Origin: an uncultured Desulfobacteraceae bacterium
GTDB taxonomy: Bacteria > Desulfobacterota > Desulfobacteria > Desulfobacterales > Desulfobacteraceae
DNA: 61,479 nucleotides
Assembly (NCBI GenBank): GCA_913041495.1
Contig: CAJWHT010000007.1
Span: 1-61,479 of the forward strand
Reading direction: 5' to 3'
This document shows positions 43,408 through 53,382 of the stretch, piece by piece (the first letter of the stretch is position 1; the number at the start of each line of letters is the position of its first letter). A program made the position numbers and the translations under genes. Below the pieces are notes generated by a model. That model was not told the origin of the DNA and made no database searches. It saw only the letters and a program-made list of their open reading frames with translations.

Positions 43408-44988
43408 ATGTTAAAAGAGCTCGTTGTCAATTCCGCCCCCCATGAGACCCGGGTTGCCCTTCTGGAAAACGGTACCATTGTGGAAGTCTTTATCGAACGC
43501 AGGGATGAAACCAGTATTGCCGGAAATATCTATAAAGGCCGTGTCCAAAGGGTGCTGCCCGGTATGCAGGCCGCCTTTGTGGACATCGGTTTTGACCAGG
43601 CCGCCTTCCTCTACGTGGATGATGTCCTGGATACGGCCAGCCTGAAGCTCTGCAGAAAATTCGAGCAGGATCCGGACACCGCCGACACCGAAGCCGAAGA
43701 CCGGGATACGCAGGAAATGGAAGAGGAAGAACGGGAAAAAGAGCAAACCACATGGACCCCCCGTCCCGTCCCGGAATGCTCCATTGAAGACCTGCTCACC
43801 GAAGGCCAGGAGATCATGGTGCAGGTGGCCAAATCCGCCATTGCCAGCAAAGGCCCCCGGGTCACCACCCACATTTCCCTTGCCGGCCGCTACATGGTGC
43901 TGATGCCCACCGTTGACCATATCGGCATTTCCAAACGCATCAGCGATGAAGCCGAACGCACCCGCCTGCGGGATATGCTGCTGAACATCCGGGAAAATGA
44001 TTTCGGCTATATTTTCCGCACCCAGGCCAGGGATATTGATGAGGCCACTTTGAAAAAAGAGGTGGAGTTCCTCAACAAAACCTGGGAAGACATCCAGACC
44101 AGGAGCAAAAAGCTGTCGGCCACCGCCCTGGTGTACAAGGACCTCAACGTCACATTCCGGGCGGTCCGGGATCTTCTGGCCAACGAGGCGGACAAGCTGA
44201 TCATCGATTCCAAGTCCGAGTACGACAATGTCCAAAGTTTTCTGCGCAAACTCATGCCGGACGTCAACCTTTCCGTGGAATACTACAACGACAGGGAGCC
44301 CATTTTCGATGCCTACAACATCGAAGGGGACATCGCCCGGGCCCTGAAGAAAAAAGTCTGGCTGAAATCCGGTGGCTACATCGTTATCGAACAGACCGAA
44401 GCCCTGGTGGCCATTGACGTCAATACCGGCCGCTACGTGGGCAAGCACAACTTTGATGAAACCATCCTTAAAACCAACCTGGAAGCGGTGAAGGAGATCG
44501 CCTACCAGATCCGTCTGCGGAACATCGGCGGCATCATCATCATCGACTTCATCGACATGCGAAGGGAATCCCACAAGGAAAAGGTCATGACCCGCCTTCA
44601 CGAGGCCATGAGACGGGACAAGAGCCAGACCAACATCCTGCCCTTAACTGAACTTGGCCTGGTCCAGATGACCCGGAAACGCACCCGCCGCAACCTCACC
44701 CGCACCCTGTGCGAGCCCTGCTTTTACTGCAACGGCAACGGCCATCTGCTTTCCGGCACCTCCATCTGCCACAAGATTTACAGGGACCTGGTGTCCGAAG
44801 CCGGCGACATGATGGGCAACCAGTTTACGGTGAAGGTCCATCCCGAGATCGCCCAGCTTCTTCACGGCAGCGAGAAACATCTTATCGCCTCCCTGGAAAA
44901 CCAGTTTTCAAAGCCCATTGCCATCTACCCCGAGCCCCATTACCACATTGAGGAGTACCACATCTTCGAATCCCTGGTGAAAAAGTAG
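43408..44988 (+). CDS. rng: Ribonuclease G/E family endoribonuclease
   Basis: A 526-residue RNase G-type enzyme that cleaves single-stranded AU-rich RNA. The S1 domain (about 38-170) contains an acidic insertion (EAEDRDTQEMEEEEREKEQ). The catalytic DNase-I-like domain has the two metal Asp in VAIDVNTGRYVG and IIIIDFIDMRRESHK. The zinc-link cysteines appear in CEPCFYCNGNG. It lacks the long C-terminal scaffold of RNase E, so RNase G is the better name. It follows the radical SAM gene by 22 bases and precedes a small membrane protein gene by eight bases; the three form one operon ending at the terminator near 45.4 kb. Confidence 0.93.
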   Translation: MLKELVVNSAPHETRVALLENGTIVEVFIERRDETSIAGNIYKGRVQRVLPGMQAAFVDIGFDQAAFLYVDDVLDTASLKLCRKFEQDPDTADTEAEDRDTQEMEEEEREKEQTTWTPRPVPECSIEDLLTEGQEIMVQVAKSAIASKGPRVTTHISLAGRYMVLMPTVDHIGISKRISDEAERTRLRDMLLNIRENDFGYIFRTQARDIDEATLKKEVEFLNKTWEDIQTRSKKLSATALVYKDLNVTFRAVRDLLANEADKLIIDSKSEYDNVQSFLRKLMPDVNLSVEYYNDREPIFDAYNIEGDIARALKKKVWLKSGGYIVIEQTEALVAIDVNTGRYVGKHNFDETILKTNLEAVKEIAYQIRLRNIGGIIIIDFIDMRRESHKEKVMTRLHEAMRRDKSQTNILPLTELGLVQMTRKRTRRNLTRTLCEPCFYCNGNGHLLSGTSICHKIYRDLVSEAGDMMGNQFTVKVHPEIAQLLHGSEKHLIASLENQFSKPIAIYPEPHYHIEEYHIFESLVKK

Positions 44989-44996
44989 GCAGGCCC

Positions 44997-45407
44997 ATGA
45001 TTGCTGAGGCACTGCTCTGGAGCATCCCGGTGGGCATCATCCACTTTGCCGTCATGGGCGCCCTTTACGGCAATCCCTTTGTGGATAAAATTTACATGGC
45101 TGCCCAGCAAAACGGTACCGGGGTCCGGCGCTGGCCTTCCAAACCCCGGTACCTCATTACCCAGTTCTTTGGCACCCAGGTGGAGGTGATTATCCTGGTT
45201 GCAGCCTATCTCTGGCTGAGGCCGGATACGTCCGGCATGACGGCTGCCTTGGGTTTGGGACTGGTCTTTACCGCTATAAGGGTGTATCCCAGGTTCTGGA
45301 ATATGTGGATCCAGACCGATTATCCCAGGAATATGCTGGCCATTGAGGCGGTTAACGGTACCATCGGCACCTTTCTTATTGTGGTGTGCACCGAACTTTT
45401 CTGCTGA
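44997..45407 (+). CDS. Small integral membrane protein
   Basis: A 136-residue protein with four likely membrane helices (about 3-25, 58-76, 80-98 and 115-135) separated by a polar loop with a basic patch (RRWPSKPR). No family was recognised. The start lies eight bases after the RNase G stop with AGGCAGG upstream, so it is cotranscribed with rng. Function is unknown. Confidence 0.7.
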   Translation: MIAEALLWSIPVGIIHFAVMGALYGNPFVDKIYMAAQQNGTGVRRWPSKPRYLITQFFGTQVEVIILVAAYLWLRPDTSGMTAALGLGLVFTAIRVYPRFWNMWIQTDYPRNMLAIEAVNGTIGTFLIVVCTELFC

Positions 45408-45421
45408 GATTATAGTATTAG

Positions 45422-45466
45422 GGATGACCCGGCAGATGCCACCGAACGCCGGGTCATCCTGTTTTA
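45422..45466 (+). terminator. Terminator of the radical SAM-rng operon
   Basis: A perfect 12-bp stem (45422-45433 with 45448-45459, loop of 14) is followed by TGTTTTA. Confidence 0.8.
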
Positions 45467-45609
45467 GCCTGCCCCTTTTGTGATACCCGGTAGCCGGCTT
45501 TGATGCCCTTAAGGCGGATGACGATCAAAGGACCTTGCCGGCCGGTATGAACGCTTCCTGAAAACAGTAAACAGGTTGCCCGACGCTTAGGGGGAAAAGA
45601 AAGGGAAAC

Positions 45610-47262
45610 ATGAGACGGCTGTTCGTACACTATATTCAATATCTTTACCTGGCAGCCGCCCTGGCCGCTACTGCAGGATCGGTGTGGGCGCCCCACCTGG
45701 TTTTGCAACTGTTGCTGGGCTGGGGAGCGGTCTCTTTCTGGCTTGTCACCTCCGCCTATTTCATGAATGCCGGCTGGATTTTCAGGAAGCGCAGTGACGG
45801 AAGCATTCCGGTTTACGTGCGCTGGCTTTTTATCCCGGTATTTTTCATCATAAGGGGATATCACATGTGGGCCCTGGGTAAAGATGATCCTCCCCCCCTG
45901 CAGAAAATTGATGACCATCTTTTTTTGGCCCGCAGGCTTCTGGTCTCGGAAATGGATAAGATCGAGGCTGGTAAAATTGATGCGGTACTTGATGTTACGG
46001 CGGAATTCGGTGCACCGGACTGGACGATTGCAGGAGAAACGATCCATTATTTGAATATCCCAGTGCTCGATCACAAAATACCCTCAAAGTCCCAGCTTAT
46101 CCAGGCCGTCAACTGGATACACCGCCATGTCAAGACGGGCAAGAACGTGATGGTCCACTGCGCCCTGGGCCGCGGCCGGTCCGTACTGGTGATGGCGGCG
46201 TATCTGCTTAGCCGTGATCCGGACCTGGACGTGGAGACAGCGCTTTCAAAGATCAGCGGTATCCGGGGCACGGCCCGCCTGAACCCCAGGCAACTGAAAC
46301 TGCTGAACCGCTTATATCAAGACGCGGCCCTGATCCTTCGGCAACAGGCCTGGATTATCGCCAATCCTGCCTCGGGCGGTGGCAAGTGGGACCGGTACCG
46401 AACGGAAATCGTCGATGCCCTGACCCCATATTTTACGCTTGAGATCAATACCACCAGCAAAGACAGGGACGCAGAAGAAATTGCACGCGATGCCGTAGAC
46501 GCCGGTGCCGACCTGGTGATTGCCTGCGGCGGCGACGGCACCGTATCAAACACCGCGGGCGTACTTGTCCGGACAAAGGTCGCCATGGGAATTATTCCCC
46601 TTGGGACGACAAATGCCTTGGCACACGTCCTCTGGGGCATACGGTCCAAGCTGGCTCCGGTGGCAACGGCCTGTGATATCATTGTAAAAGGTGTGAGAAA
46701 ATCGATTGACACCGGGCGTTGTAACGGAAAGGTTTTTCTTTTGATTACAGGAATCGGATTTGAACAGCAGATGATCGCCTACGCCGACCGGGAAGAAAAG
46801 GACAATATGGGGCAGCTTGCCTATATCAAGGGACTGTTTCAGGCCGTGGGCCGGAATCGGCCGATTCATCTGGATCTGTGTGCAGACGAAAATCCGGCTG
46901 AGAAAATCGTTACCACCAGCCTGATCGTTGCCAATGCCGCTCCCTTTTCCACTCTTCTGGCCCAGGGTGGCGGGGCACCGGACCATCAGGACGGGCTTTT
47001 GGATATTACCTGGATCGAATATGCGGACGGCACAGGACCGGTATTCAGCCTGGTTGAGCTGGGACTGGCGGCAATGGAGATCGGATACCGGGGGGACCGG
47101 GTTCGCCATCTGCATGCCCGAAGGCTTCTCATTACGGGTGATTCCTCCATTGAATACGCCATGGACGGGGAACCCCACACCGCAGACGCACTGGATATTT
47201 CCATCCAACCCGCGTCACTGAACGTGCTGCTTCCAGAAGAAGACATCATCGCTACCCCATAA
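45610..47262 (+). CDS. Dual-specificity phosphatase - diacylglycerol kinase-like fusion
   Basis: A 550-residue membrane protein with three parts. Two or three hydrophobic helices (about 10-52 and 70-85) anchor it. A dual-specificity/PTP phosphatase domain (about 98-235) carries HCALGRGRS near residue 181, the HCx5R signature. A lipid-kinase (DAGKc/YegS-like) domain from about 248 shows WIIANPASGGGKWDRY and CGGDGTVSNTAG near residue 306. Together they suggest phosphorylation and dephosphorylation of lipids or phosphoinositide-like molecules at the inner membrane. It is monocistronic. The substrate is unknown, and the pairing of opposite activities in one chain is notable. Confidence 0.85.
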   Translation: MRRLFVHYIQYLYLAAALAATAGSVWAPHLVLQLLLGWGAVSFWLVTSAYFMNAGWIFRKRSDGSIPVYVRWLFIPVFFIIRGYHMWALGKDDPPPLQKIDDHLFLARRLLVSEMDKIEAGKIDAVLDVTAEFGAPDWTIAGETIHYLNIPVLDHKIPSKSQLIQAVNWIHRHVKTGKNVMVHCALGRGRSVLVMAAYLLSRDPDLDVETALSKISGIRGTARLNPRQLKLLNRLYQDAALILRQQAWIIANPASGGGKWDRYRTEIVDALTPYFTLEINTTSKDRDAEEIARDAVDAGADLVIACGGDGTVSNTAGVLVRTKVAMGIIPLGTTNALAHVLWGIRSKLAPVATACDIIVKGVRKSIDTGRCNGKVFLLITGIGFEQQMIAYADREEKDNMGQLAYIKGLFQAVGRNRPIHLDLCADENPAEKIVTTSLIVANAAPFSTLLAQGGGAPDHQDGLLDITWIEYADGTGPVFSLVELGLAAMEIGYRGDRVRHLHARRLLITGDSSIEYAMDGEPHTADALDISIQPASLNVLLPEEDIIATP

Positions 47263-47396
47263 AACAGCCCTCCGACACTCCGGCTGTCCGGTTTCCTGTA
47301 TAAAGGTGTCGGCTGCCCGTATTTCTCCAGGGCCGCTTGTCTTCCCACAGCGGCTTTGCTATCAGGAAACCGTTGCTGTCATATCAGGAGGTAAAA

Positions 47397-47702
47397 ATGA
47401 AAATTTCGGAATGGCTGGACGACCAGCAGGCCAATGGGAAAGATACGGCGCACATCGAACTGCCCCGGGGCATGCTCCATGACGATGATCCGGATGAGAT
47501 GGTCTTTTTTGAAGAGTATAAACCCTGTGGATATTTTTGTGCGGAAAACCACCCGTTTTCATCTGTTGTGCGGTTCGGGCACTGGTTTTATTGCAAAGGG
47601 CAGAAAAAAGCCGCGGGTATCCACTCGGAAAAAATGACATGGCACCTGTTCACCAAAGACAGGGACACTGCGCTGAAAACCGCCAGGGAGAATATGGAAT
47701 AA
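47397..47702 (+). CDS. Unrecognised 101-residue soluble protein
   Basis: A small acidic protein without a signal peptide or membrane segment. It contains three cysteines and several histidines (PCGYFCAENHP, GHWFYCKGQKK), so metal binding is possible. An excellent ribosome site (CAGGAGGTAAAA) directly precedes ATG 47397, which strongly supports this start. No homologue was recognised. It follows the phosphatase-kinase gene by 134 bases. Confidence 0.6.
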   Translation: MKISEWLDDQQANGKDTAHIELPRGMLHDDDPDEMVFFEEYKPCGYFCAENHPFSSVVRFGHWFYCKGQKKAAGIHSEKMTWHLFTKDRDTALKTARENME

Positions 47703-47878
47703 TATGAAGGGTTAAAAATGGCGAGGATGGGGTTGTTCGGCAGTTTCAGTAAGGCAGATCACAGCAAGAGTTTTTTGCGCAGAACAGGCGGGCCAACTGC
47801 CGTCATGTAAGACCATGACAGTCAACGTGAACTGAATGGGGCTCCACCTCGGTTCCTCTCGCATATATCGTTCAGCCT

Positions 47879-50230
47879 TCACGCCAGCGCACTCTCATCC
47901 CCTGAATCCTGGGTGAACAGGCAGGAAGCGCCGGTGGCATCTTTGATGGAGAAAAGGAACCCTGCGTCAAAGGTTTTTGGCAAAGGAAATACGTTGAGGT
48001 CCGCCCGGGGCGCCTTGCTGGCGAACCTGCCGAAATCCCCGTCCGCCACATGGACAGCGGTCTGGGACGGCAGCCTGGCAAGATCCACCAGGCGATCCAG
48101 AAACTTGCCCGCACGTTCCCTGTGGTTCGGGTTTTCCACCACCCCGATGACCGTGAGTTCTGCATTTCTCCAGCTGTCCAGCATGCGGTAGGCCAAAAGA
48201 ATCGCCAGATCGAGGTTGCCGAATTCCATTTCCAGCTCCCACTTGGGTCCCCGGTCCGGCAGCCAGAGGTTGACCTTTTGCCGCCTGCCCAGGCCTGAAT
48301 CCTCGTGAAGCACGAGAACGGCCGCCCCCATCCGCTGGCGCTTGGCTTCATCCACAAGGTCCGCGATGGCCTCATGGGTGGCCGGATCTTTGGGCAGGTC
48401 CATGAACAGCAGGTTGGGCCTGAAAAAAGAGCCCCCCATGGCCTGAAGGCCAACCTTGACCGCATTAGGGAAATCGTCTGCTTCGATCACTGTGGATGAG
48501 GTGAAGACCCCTTCGTTGATAAACGCCTGCCGTGAATCTTCCAGGCGTTTGACCAAAACGTCGGAATATTTCCGGGAGGCCGCAACGCCCATAAGCTTGA
48601 GTGATCCCATGGGGTATGCCAGGTGGCTGACCAGTTTGAACGCCCCCCGCAGCCGCCGGGGGTCGTGGGTGGGCATCAGAATATTGGGTTTCCATGCCCG
48701 CTGGTTGTTCCCCCGGGAAAGGGAGACCTGTTTTGCACCCCATTCGGCAACTGCGGAAAAAAGGCCGCTGCGGACATCACCATATGGGGAGGTAAGCCGC
48801 CGCCGCATCAAGATAAAGTAAAGCACCACCACCAGCACCATGGCCACAAGGCCGAATACCGGATTGATTATGAACATGGCCAGAAGGCATCCGCAAAGGC
48901 CGGTTAAGGGAATCAGCCGGTTGACGGCAAACAGGGGGCGGTAGCTGATCAGCCGAAGGTTTTGTTCAATGCTCACCACAAGGTTGATGGTGGCGTATGT
49001 CAGCAGGAATATCATGGTGATCAGGGGGGCGACGGCGTTGAGTTCCCTGAGCATGATAGCGGCCAGAACAATGGCGGCGGTGACGATCATGGCATTGATC
49101 GGTTCGCCTTTCCGGGAGCGCCGGGCGCAAAAGGCCCCGGCAGGAACGATGTTGTGGCTGCCCAGGGCCTGGAGAATACGCGGTGCGCCCACAAAGGAGG
49201 CCAGGGCCGAGGAAAAGGTTGCGGCCAGAAGGCCGGCAAGGACGACCGGGCCGTAGAAGGCCTTGTCAATCATCACTGTATAGTTGCGGGTCAGTTCATC
49301 CATGGAAACCGAGCGGGCCAGCCAGTATGCCACGGCCATATAAACGATGAAGCTGAGACCGATGGCCGCCATGGTGCCGACAGGAATGGATTTACGGGGG
49401 TTTTTCAATTCCCCGGACATATTTGCCCCGGCCATGATACCTGTGGATGCCGGAAAGAAAACAGCGAAAACCGCCCAGAAATGGGTGCCGGAAAAATCGC
49501 TTTCAAGGGAGCCGGGATAGCTGCCCCACCATACAACGGTTTTGTCCATGGGGATTGTGACAGCGGCGGCTGCAACCGATAGCAAGGCCAGGATGATGGT
49601 CGCCAGGATGAGGTATTGGGCCCTGAAGGCCAGCCGGGTGCTGATAAGGGTAATTCCTGTGATCAACGCGAACACCGTAAGGTCAATGGCGATGGCCGGA
49701 ACGTCCGGAAATCCCATGGCCTGGCTGGCCCATTGCCAGCCGGCCCGGAATCCGAAGATATACATCACCACGGCCAGGGCCTGGGACAGGTAGAGCGGCA
49801 GGCCCACGGCCCCACCCACCTCAAGACCTAACGACTGGGAGATCATGGAAAAGGCCCCGCCCGGCCCCACCCGGATATTGGTGACAAAAGACGACATGGA
49901 AAGACCCGTGGCCCCGGCAATACAGAAAGAAAGCGCAATGATGACCCAGGCGCCCCCTAATCCGGCGTTGCCGATGACCCATCCTTCTCTTAAGAAAAGG
50001 ATTACCCCCAGTATCGTCAGCAGTGTCGGGGTGAAGACTCCGGCAAATGTGCCGTATTTGCGGGGCTGATCCGAATCATGGGCTTCGGCCTGCTTCTGGA
50101 TGTCTTTGCCGCTTTCGCCTGTGGCATCCTTTCCCGCCACGATTCCGGACTGCTGCTGGGAATCCGCTTCGTTTGGGTTTTCAGGCGGGCTTTTCTCTTC
50201 TTGTGTTGCCGTTGTGTTGCCGTCTGTCAT
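47879..50230 (-). CDS. SLC12-type (cation-chloride cotransporter-like) permease
   Basis: A 783-residue transporter. A polar 55-residue N-terminus precedes about 12 membrane helices (FTPTLLTILGVILFLREGWV, the signature of the cation-chloride cotransporter branch of the APC superfamily). A soluble C-terminal domain of about 270 residues (NILMPTHDPRRLRG, LLFMDLPKDPATHEAI) corresponds to the SLC12 regulatory domain, which has a universal-stress-protein-like fold. Archaeal and bacterial members are poorly characterised; some move cations with chloride, others amino acids. It lies 62 bases after the flavin reductase gene and is probably cotranscribed with it. Confidence 0.87.
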   Translation of the reverse strand: MTDGNTTATQEEKSPPENPNEADSQQQSGIVAGKDATGESGKDIQKQAEAHDSDQPRKYGTFAGVFTPTLLTILGVILFLREGWVIGNAGLGGAWVIIALSFCIAGATGLSMSSFVTNIRVGPGGAFSMISQSLGLEVGGAVGLPLYLSQALAVVMYIFGFRAGWQWASQAMGFPDVPAIAIDLTVFALITGITLISTRLAFRAQYLILATIILALLSVAAAAVTIPMDKTVVWWGSYPGSLESDFSGTHFWAVFAVFFPASTGIMAGANMSGELKNPRKSIPVGTMAAIGLSFIVYMAVAYWLARSVSMDELTRNYTVMIDKAFYGPVVLAGLLAATFSSALASFVGAPRILQALGSHNIVPAGAFCARRSRKGEPINAMIVTAAIVLAAIMLRELNAVAPLITMIFLLTYATINLVVSIEQNLRLISYRPLFAVNRLIPLTGLCGCLLAMFIINPVFGLVAMVLVVVLYFILMRRRLTSPYGDVRSGLFSAVAEWGAKQVSLSRGNNQRAWKPNILMPTHDPRRLRGAFKLVSHLAYPMGSLKLMGVAASRKYSDVLVKRLEDSRQAFINEGVFTSSTVIEADDFPNAVKVGLQAMGGSFFRPNLLFMDLPKDPATHEAIADLVDEAKRQRMGAAVLVLHEDSGLGRRQKVNLWLPDRGPKWELEMEFGNLDLAILLAYRMLDSWRNAELTVIGVVENPNHRERAGKFLDRLVDLARLPSQTAVHVADGDFGRFASKAPRADLNVFPLPKTFDAGFLFSIKDATGASCLFTQDSGDESALA

Positions 50231-50292
50231 GGGCCGCTCCCAAGATTTTTTTTAAGTGTCAGGAACAAATAGTCCTCGGTGGCCGGGACCGT

Positions 50293-51984
50293 TTATTTAA
50301 ACCGGGAAGCTGCCGACTTGACGGCTTGTTCAAGTGCTCCCCAGGCCATATCCATGCCCGCCTTCATATCTTCCCAGGCATCGTCTCCCGAGGCCTTTAA
50401 TTCTTTGAGCTTTTCTTCGGAACTCCGCTGCATGGCCCGCAGCTTGTCTATCTGCCTGTGGTATTCCATTCTGGCTTCCAACTCGGCCTTATCCGCTTTT
50501 CTTTTTAATTCGTCGATTCCGGCGCGCCATTTCTCCAGCTGTTCTTCCATTTTTTCTTCATAGGCGTCTTTGCTTTTCATGAAATCTTTCCTTTCATTCT
50601 CTGTTGTTTTTACGTCTGTCAGCGGTTCGAGCATATAGGTCAGGTCGCTTATCCGGGACGGATAGGGAACCATGATACTGTCCCGGTAAAGCCGGGAAAC
50701 CTGAGTGCCGTCGGCCATGGCCCGGCTGAATGTATGGATCATGCCCGCGGCATGGTCGGAGACCACATGGGCCCCCAGAATACGCCCGTCTTCGGAGGTC
50801 AGCACTTTAAATCCGGCATGGCGCAGGCCCACACGGCGGTAGGTGGGCCAGTCAAGCCCTTCGGCCGTGTGTTTTTTATACGGTATTCCCTCGGATGCCA
50901 GGGCTGCTTCGGTCTTGCCTGCCATGCCGCACTGGGGATAGGTAAACAACACAAATGGGACGGCCCTGTAGTCCACGCGGCTGGATACGCCGTCTTTATC
51001 GCGAAGGGATATAATGTTCTCTGCCGCCACCCGGGCTTCATAATCTGCCACCCTGGCCAGGGCAGGGGAGTCTGCGCAGTCTCCTACGGCAAAAATGTGG
51101 GGCAAATCGGTTTGCATATGTTCGTTCACCCGGATCCCCTTCGGGGTGCTCCGGACACCGATGCCATCAAGGTTCAGTCCGTCCGTATCCGGCGATCTGC
51201 CGGCACCGTGGACCACAAGGTCGGTTTCAAAGGCCTCGCCGCTGGCCGTCCGGACGACAAAGGCGGCATCACGCTTTTCAATTCCGGATATACCCGTTTC
51301 AGTCTTTACCGTGATGCCTTCTTCGGCCGAAGCTTTTTGCAGCAGTGCCACCATATCCGCATCAAAGATGCGCAAGGGCCGGTCATGGGTTTCGAGTATG
51401 GTGATTTGGCGGTTTTTGCCGCCGATTCTGGCGGCAAAATGGGCGAATTCAAAGGAGATGAATCCGCCCCCCACAAATGTAATCCGGCCGGGCAGGTCGC
51501 CTTGATCCAGAAAATCGGCGCTGGAAACCAGGTGTTCTTTTCCTTCAAAGTCCATGTCAGCGGGTTTCGCTCCGGTGGCCACCACAAAGGCGTCCGCTCT
51601 GAGCCTTGAATCTTTGGCTTCAAGGGTATAGGCGTCCTTGAATACGGCGTTTCCCCGGATGAAGTCGATGCCCTTTTGGGTCAGGCGCTTCACCGTGGAC
51701 TGGGGAACACTGTCGGTAAACCGCCGTTTCTGTTCCCTGACCCCTTGCCAGTCTCCCCAGGCGGCCGTGGACAGCCCCCTGTCTTCCAGGTGCCTTGATT
51801 TGGCAACCACCTCCGCCACTTCGTAAAACCATTTTTTCGGTTGGCAGCCAGTCAGGGCACAGGTGCCTCCGGGGCGCCGGGCTTTTTCGACCAGTGCAAC
51901 ATCCAGCCCCGACTTTTTCAGTTCATAAGCTGCGGTCTGTCCCCCTGTTCCCGATCCGATAACGATCACATCATAGGTTTTCAT
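50293..51984 (-). CDS. Pyridine nucleotide-disulfide oxidoreductase with fused C-terminal coiled coil
   Basis: A 563-residue flavoprotein. Residues 1-460 are a complete mercuric-reductase/lipoamide-dehydrogenase-like enzyme: VIGSGTGGQTAA (FAD), the redox pair C42/C47 in GGTCALTGCQPKK, ITFVGGGFISFEFA (NAD(P)) and HIFAVGDCADSP. The usual C-terminal His-Glu dyad is not evident, so the partner of the disulfide may differ. From about 469 a 95-residue Lys/Glu-rich coiled coil follows. That tail begins with Met (minus-strand ATG at 50580) preceded by AAAGGAAAG, so it may also be made as a separate small protein. The downstream gene is the SLC12-like transporter. Confidence 0.85.
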   Translation of the reverse strand: MKTYDVIVIGSGTGGQTAAYELKKSGLDVALVEKARRPGGTCALTGCQPKKWFYEVAEVVAKSRHLEDRGLSTAAWGDWQGVREQKRRFTDSVPQSTVKRLTQKGIDFIRGNAVFKDAYTLEAKDSRLRADAFVVATGAKPADMDFEGKEHLVSSADFLDQGDLPGRITFVGGGFISFEFAHFAARIGGKNRQITILETHDRPLRIFDADMVALLQKASAEEGITVKTETGISGIEKRDAAFVVRTASGEAFETDLVVHGAGRSPDTDGLNLDGIGVRSTPKGIRVNEHMQTDLPHIFAVGDCADSPALARVADYEARVAAENIISLRDKDGVSSRVDYRAVPFVLFTYPQCGMAGKTEAALASEGIPYKKHTAEGLDWPTYRRVGLRHAGFKVLTSEDGRILGAHVVSDHAAGMIHTFSRAMADGTQVSRLYRDSIMVPYPSRISDLTYMLEPLTDVKTTENERKDFMKSKDAYEEKMEEQLEKWRAGIDELKRKADKAELEARMEYHRQIDKLRAMQRSSEEKLKELKASGDDAWEDMKAGMDMAWGALEQAVKSAASRFK

Positions 51985-52110
51985 TGTGTTCCGGTTCCTT
52001 CTGCTGGTTTATCTTTCAAAAAGGATACCCGGAAAAATGGAGGGCGAACAATGGGGTGAATCCCCTATATGCGCCGGCAGGGATGTGTATTTGCGCCCCA
52101 GGCCCTTTTG

Positions 52111-53106
52111 CTATTCCTTTTTTTGGGGCGCTTTTTGTGAGGTGCCTTGCATAAGTTCTACGAACAGGGGAAAATGGTCCGAGCCGATATCCGGCAGGCG
52201 CCGGATGGAACTAAGTGTAAAATGGGGGCTGTGGAAAACATGGTCCAAAGGCCAGCGGATGAAAGGATACCGGGCATGGAATGTATTGAACATTCCCCTG
52301 CCCACCCGGGGATCCAGAAGACCGCTTATTTTCCTGAAGGACCTCGTTGTGCGCGACCAGGCCACATCGTTGAGGTCTCCTGCAACAATTGTCGGACTGC
52401 CGTTTTCGGCAACGGTCCGGGCCACAATCTGCAGTTCCGCATCCCGCTGGGATGCCTTGGGGTTTTCCGTTGGGCTTGGCGGGGCGGGATGGAGAATATG
52501 CAATTGTACGGCATCTCCCGTGCCCAGTGTGACCCGGCAGTGAATGGAGGGCACGTCATCCTGGACCAGAAAGGAAATCCGACTGTTTTCAAGGGGCCGC
52601 CGGGAATAGACATGCATGCCGTATAGATTGTCCTGGGGCTGTTTGATCGCGTAGGGCATTTCCGGAGCCAGGGTATCAAGGCGGTCCTGCCACCAGTTGT
52701 CGGATTCAACGGTCACCAGGATATCGGGCCGGTACTTCCTGACAACACGGATCAGCCTGGCACTGTCGCGGTTCGGGGTAAGCACGTTGGCGGTGAGGAT
52801 GCTCAGGCGCTTTGCCTTGTCATGGCCTGTGCAGTCTTTGACCTCTGTGGGCCAGAACTTGGAATACGGCGCAATCCGGGTCAGGTGCCACACCAGGCAT
52901 AAAAGAGCCGGCAGAACAACGCGTAAGTCCGCGGACTTGCCGAATGCGGTTATCGCCAATTGCGCAGTGAGTATAAAGGCGGCGAAGGCGGCCAGTTGTA
53001 TACGTGGAAAATCCAGGCCCCGGACAGTCCAGTGGGGATGCCGCCACAGGGGGAGCAGGGTAAGAACGCATAAAAGTATGGTTGCTGACGGTAGTATAAA
53101 GGGCAT
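52111..53106 (-). CDS. Membrane-anchored endonuclease/exonuclease/phosphatase-family protein
   Basis: A 331-residue EEP-fold hydrolase. Two or three N-terminal hydrophobic helices (about 3-20, 35-55 and 60-76) anchor it, and the catalytic domain (about 98-320) is predicted to face the periplasm. Catalytic motifs are visible in order: TANVL (Asn), VTVESDNWW (Glu), VAGDLNDVAWS (Asp/Asn) and GSDHFPLFVE (Asp-His). This is the layout of the membrane EEP proteins annotated as YafD/VanX-associated hydrolases. The substrate may be a nucleic acid or a phospholipid. It stands alone. Confidence 0.82.
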   Translation of the reverse strand: MPFILPSATILLCVLTLLPLWRHPHWTVRGLDFPRIQLAAFAAFILTAQLAITAFGKSADLRVVLPALLCLVWHLTRIAPYSKFWPTEVKDCTGHDKAKRLSILTANVLTPNRDSARLIRVVRKYRPDILVTVESDNWWQDRLDTLAPEMPYAIKQPQDNLYGMHVYSRRPLENSRISFLVQDDVPSIHCRVTLGTGDAVQLHILHPAPPSPTENPKASQRDAELQIVARTVAENGSPTIVAGDLNDVAWSRTTRSFRKISGLLDPRVGRGMFNTFHARYPFIRWPLDHVFHSPHFTLSSIRRLPDIGSDHFPLFVELMQGTSQKAPQKKE

Positions 53107-53382
53107 TTTAATCTGTTGGTCCGAAAGGCAATAAGGGGTGGTATTGTTATTTTAATCCGGGTTCATCCGGTATCAGGTTCCGTTGTGATGCCGTTCCTGG
53201 TGTGCTGCTGCCAATAGATGCGACTTCTTTTTTTTGACTCAACTCTGATACTCTGATTGGCGTTAATTGGTTAATCGAACGGTATTACGCGTTTATGAAA
53301 TCGTTACATATTGTCCGATCTCTCGGTGACTTCCTTCGGTTCATATTGAATGCATAATTATTAAATAGAAAAGTAATTCTAT

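Noticed and set aside
43411-44601. 396-codon minus-strand frame opposite rng
   Set aside because: Antisense shadow of RNase G; Phe/Val/Gly-rich with no domain.
47718-47810. 30-codon ORF starting MARMGLFGSFSKAD
   Set aside because: Too short to judge; ribosome site is only fair and no homologue was recognised.
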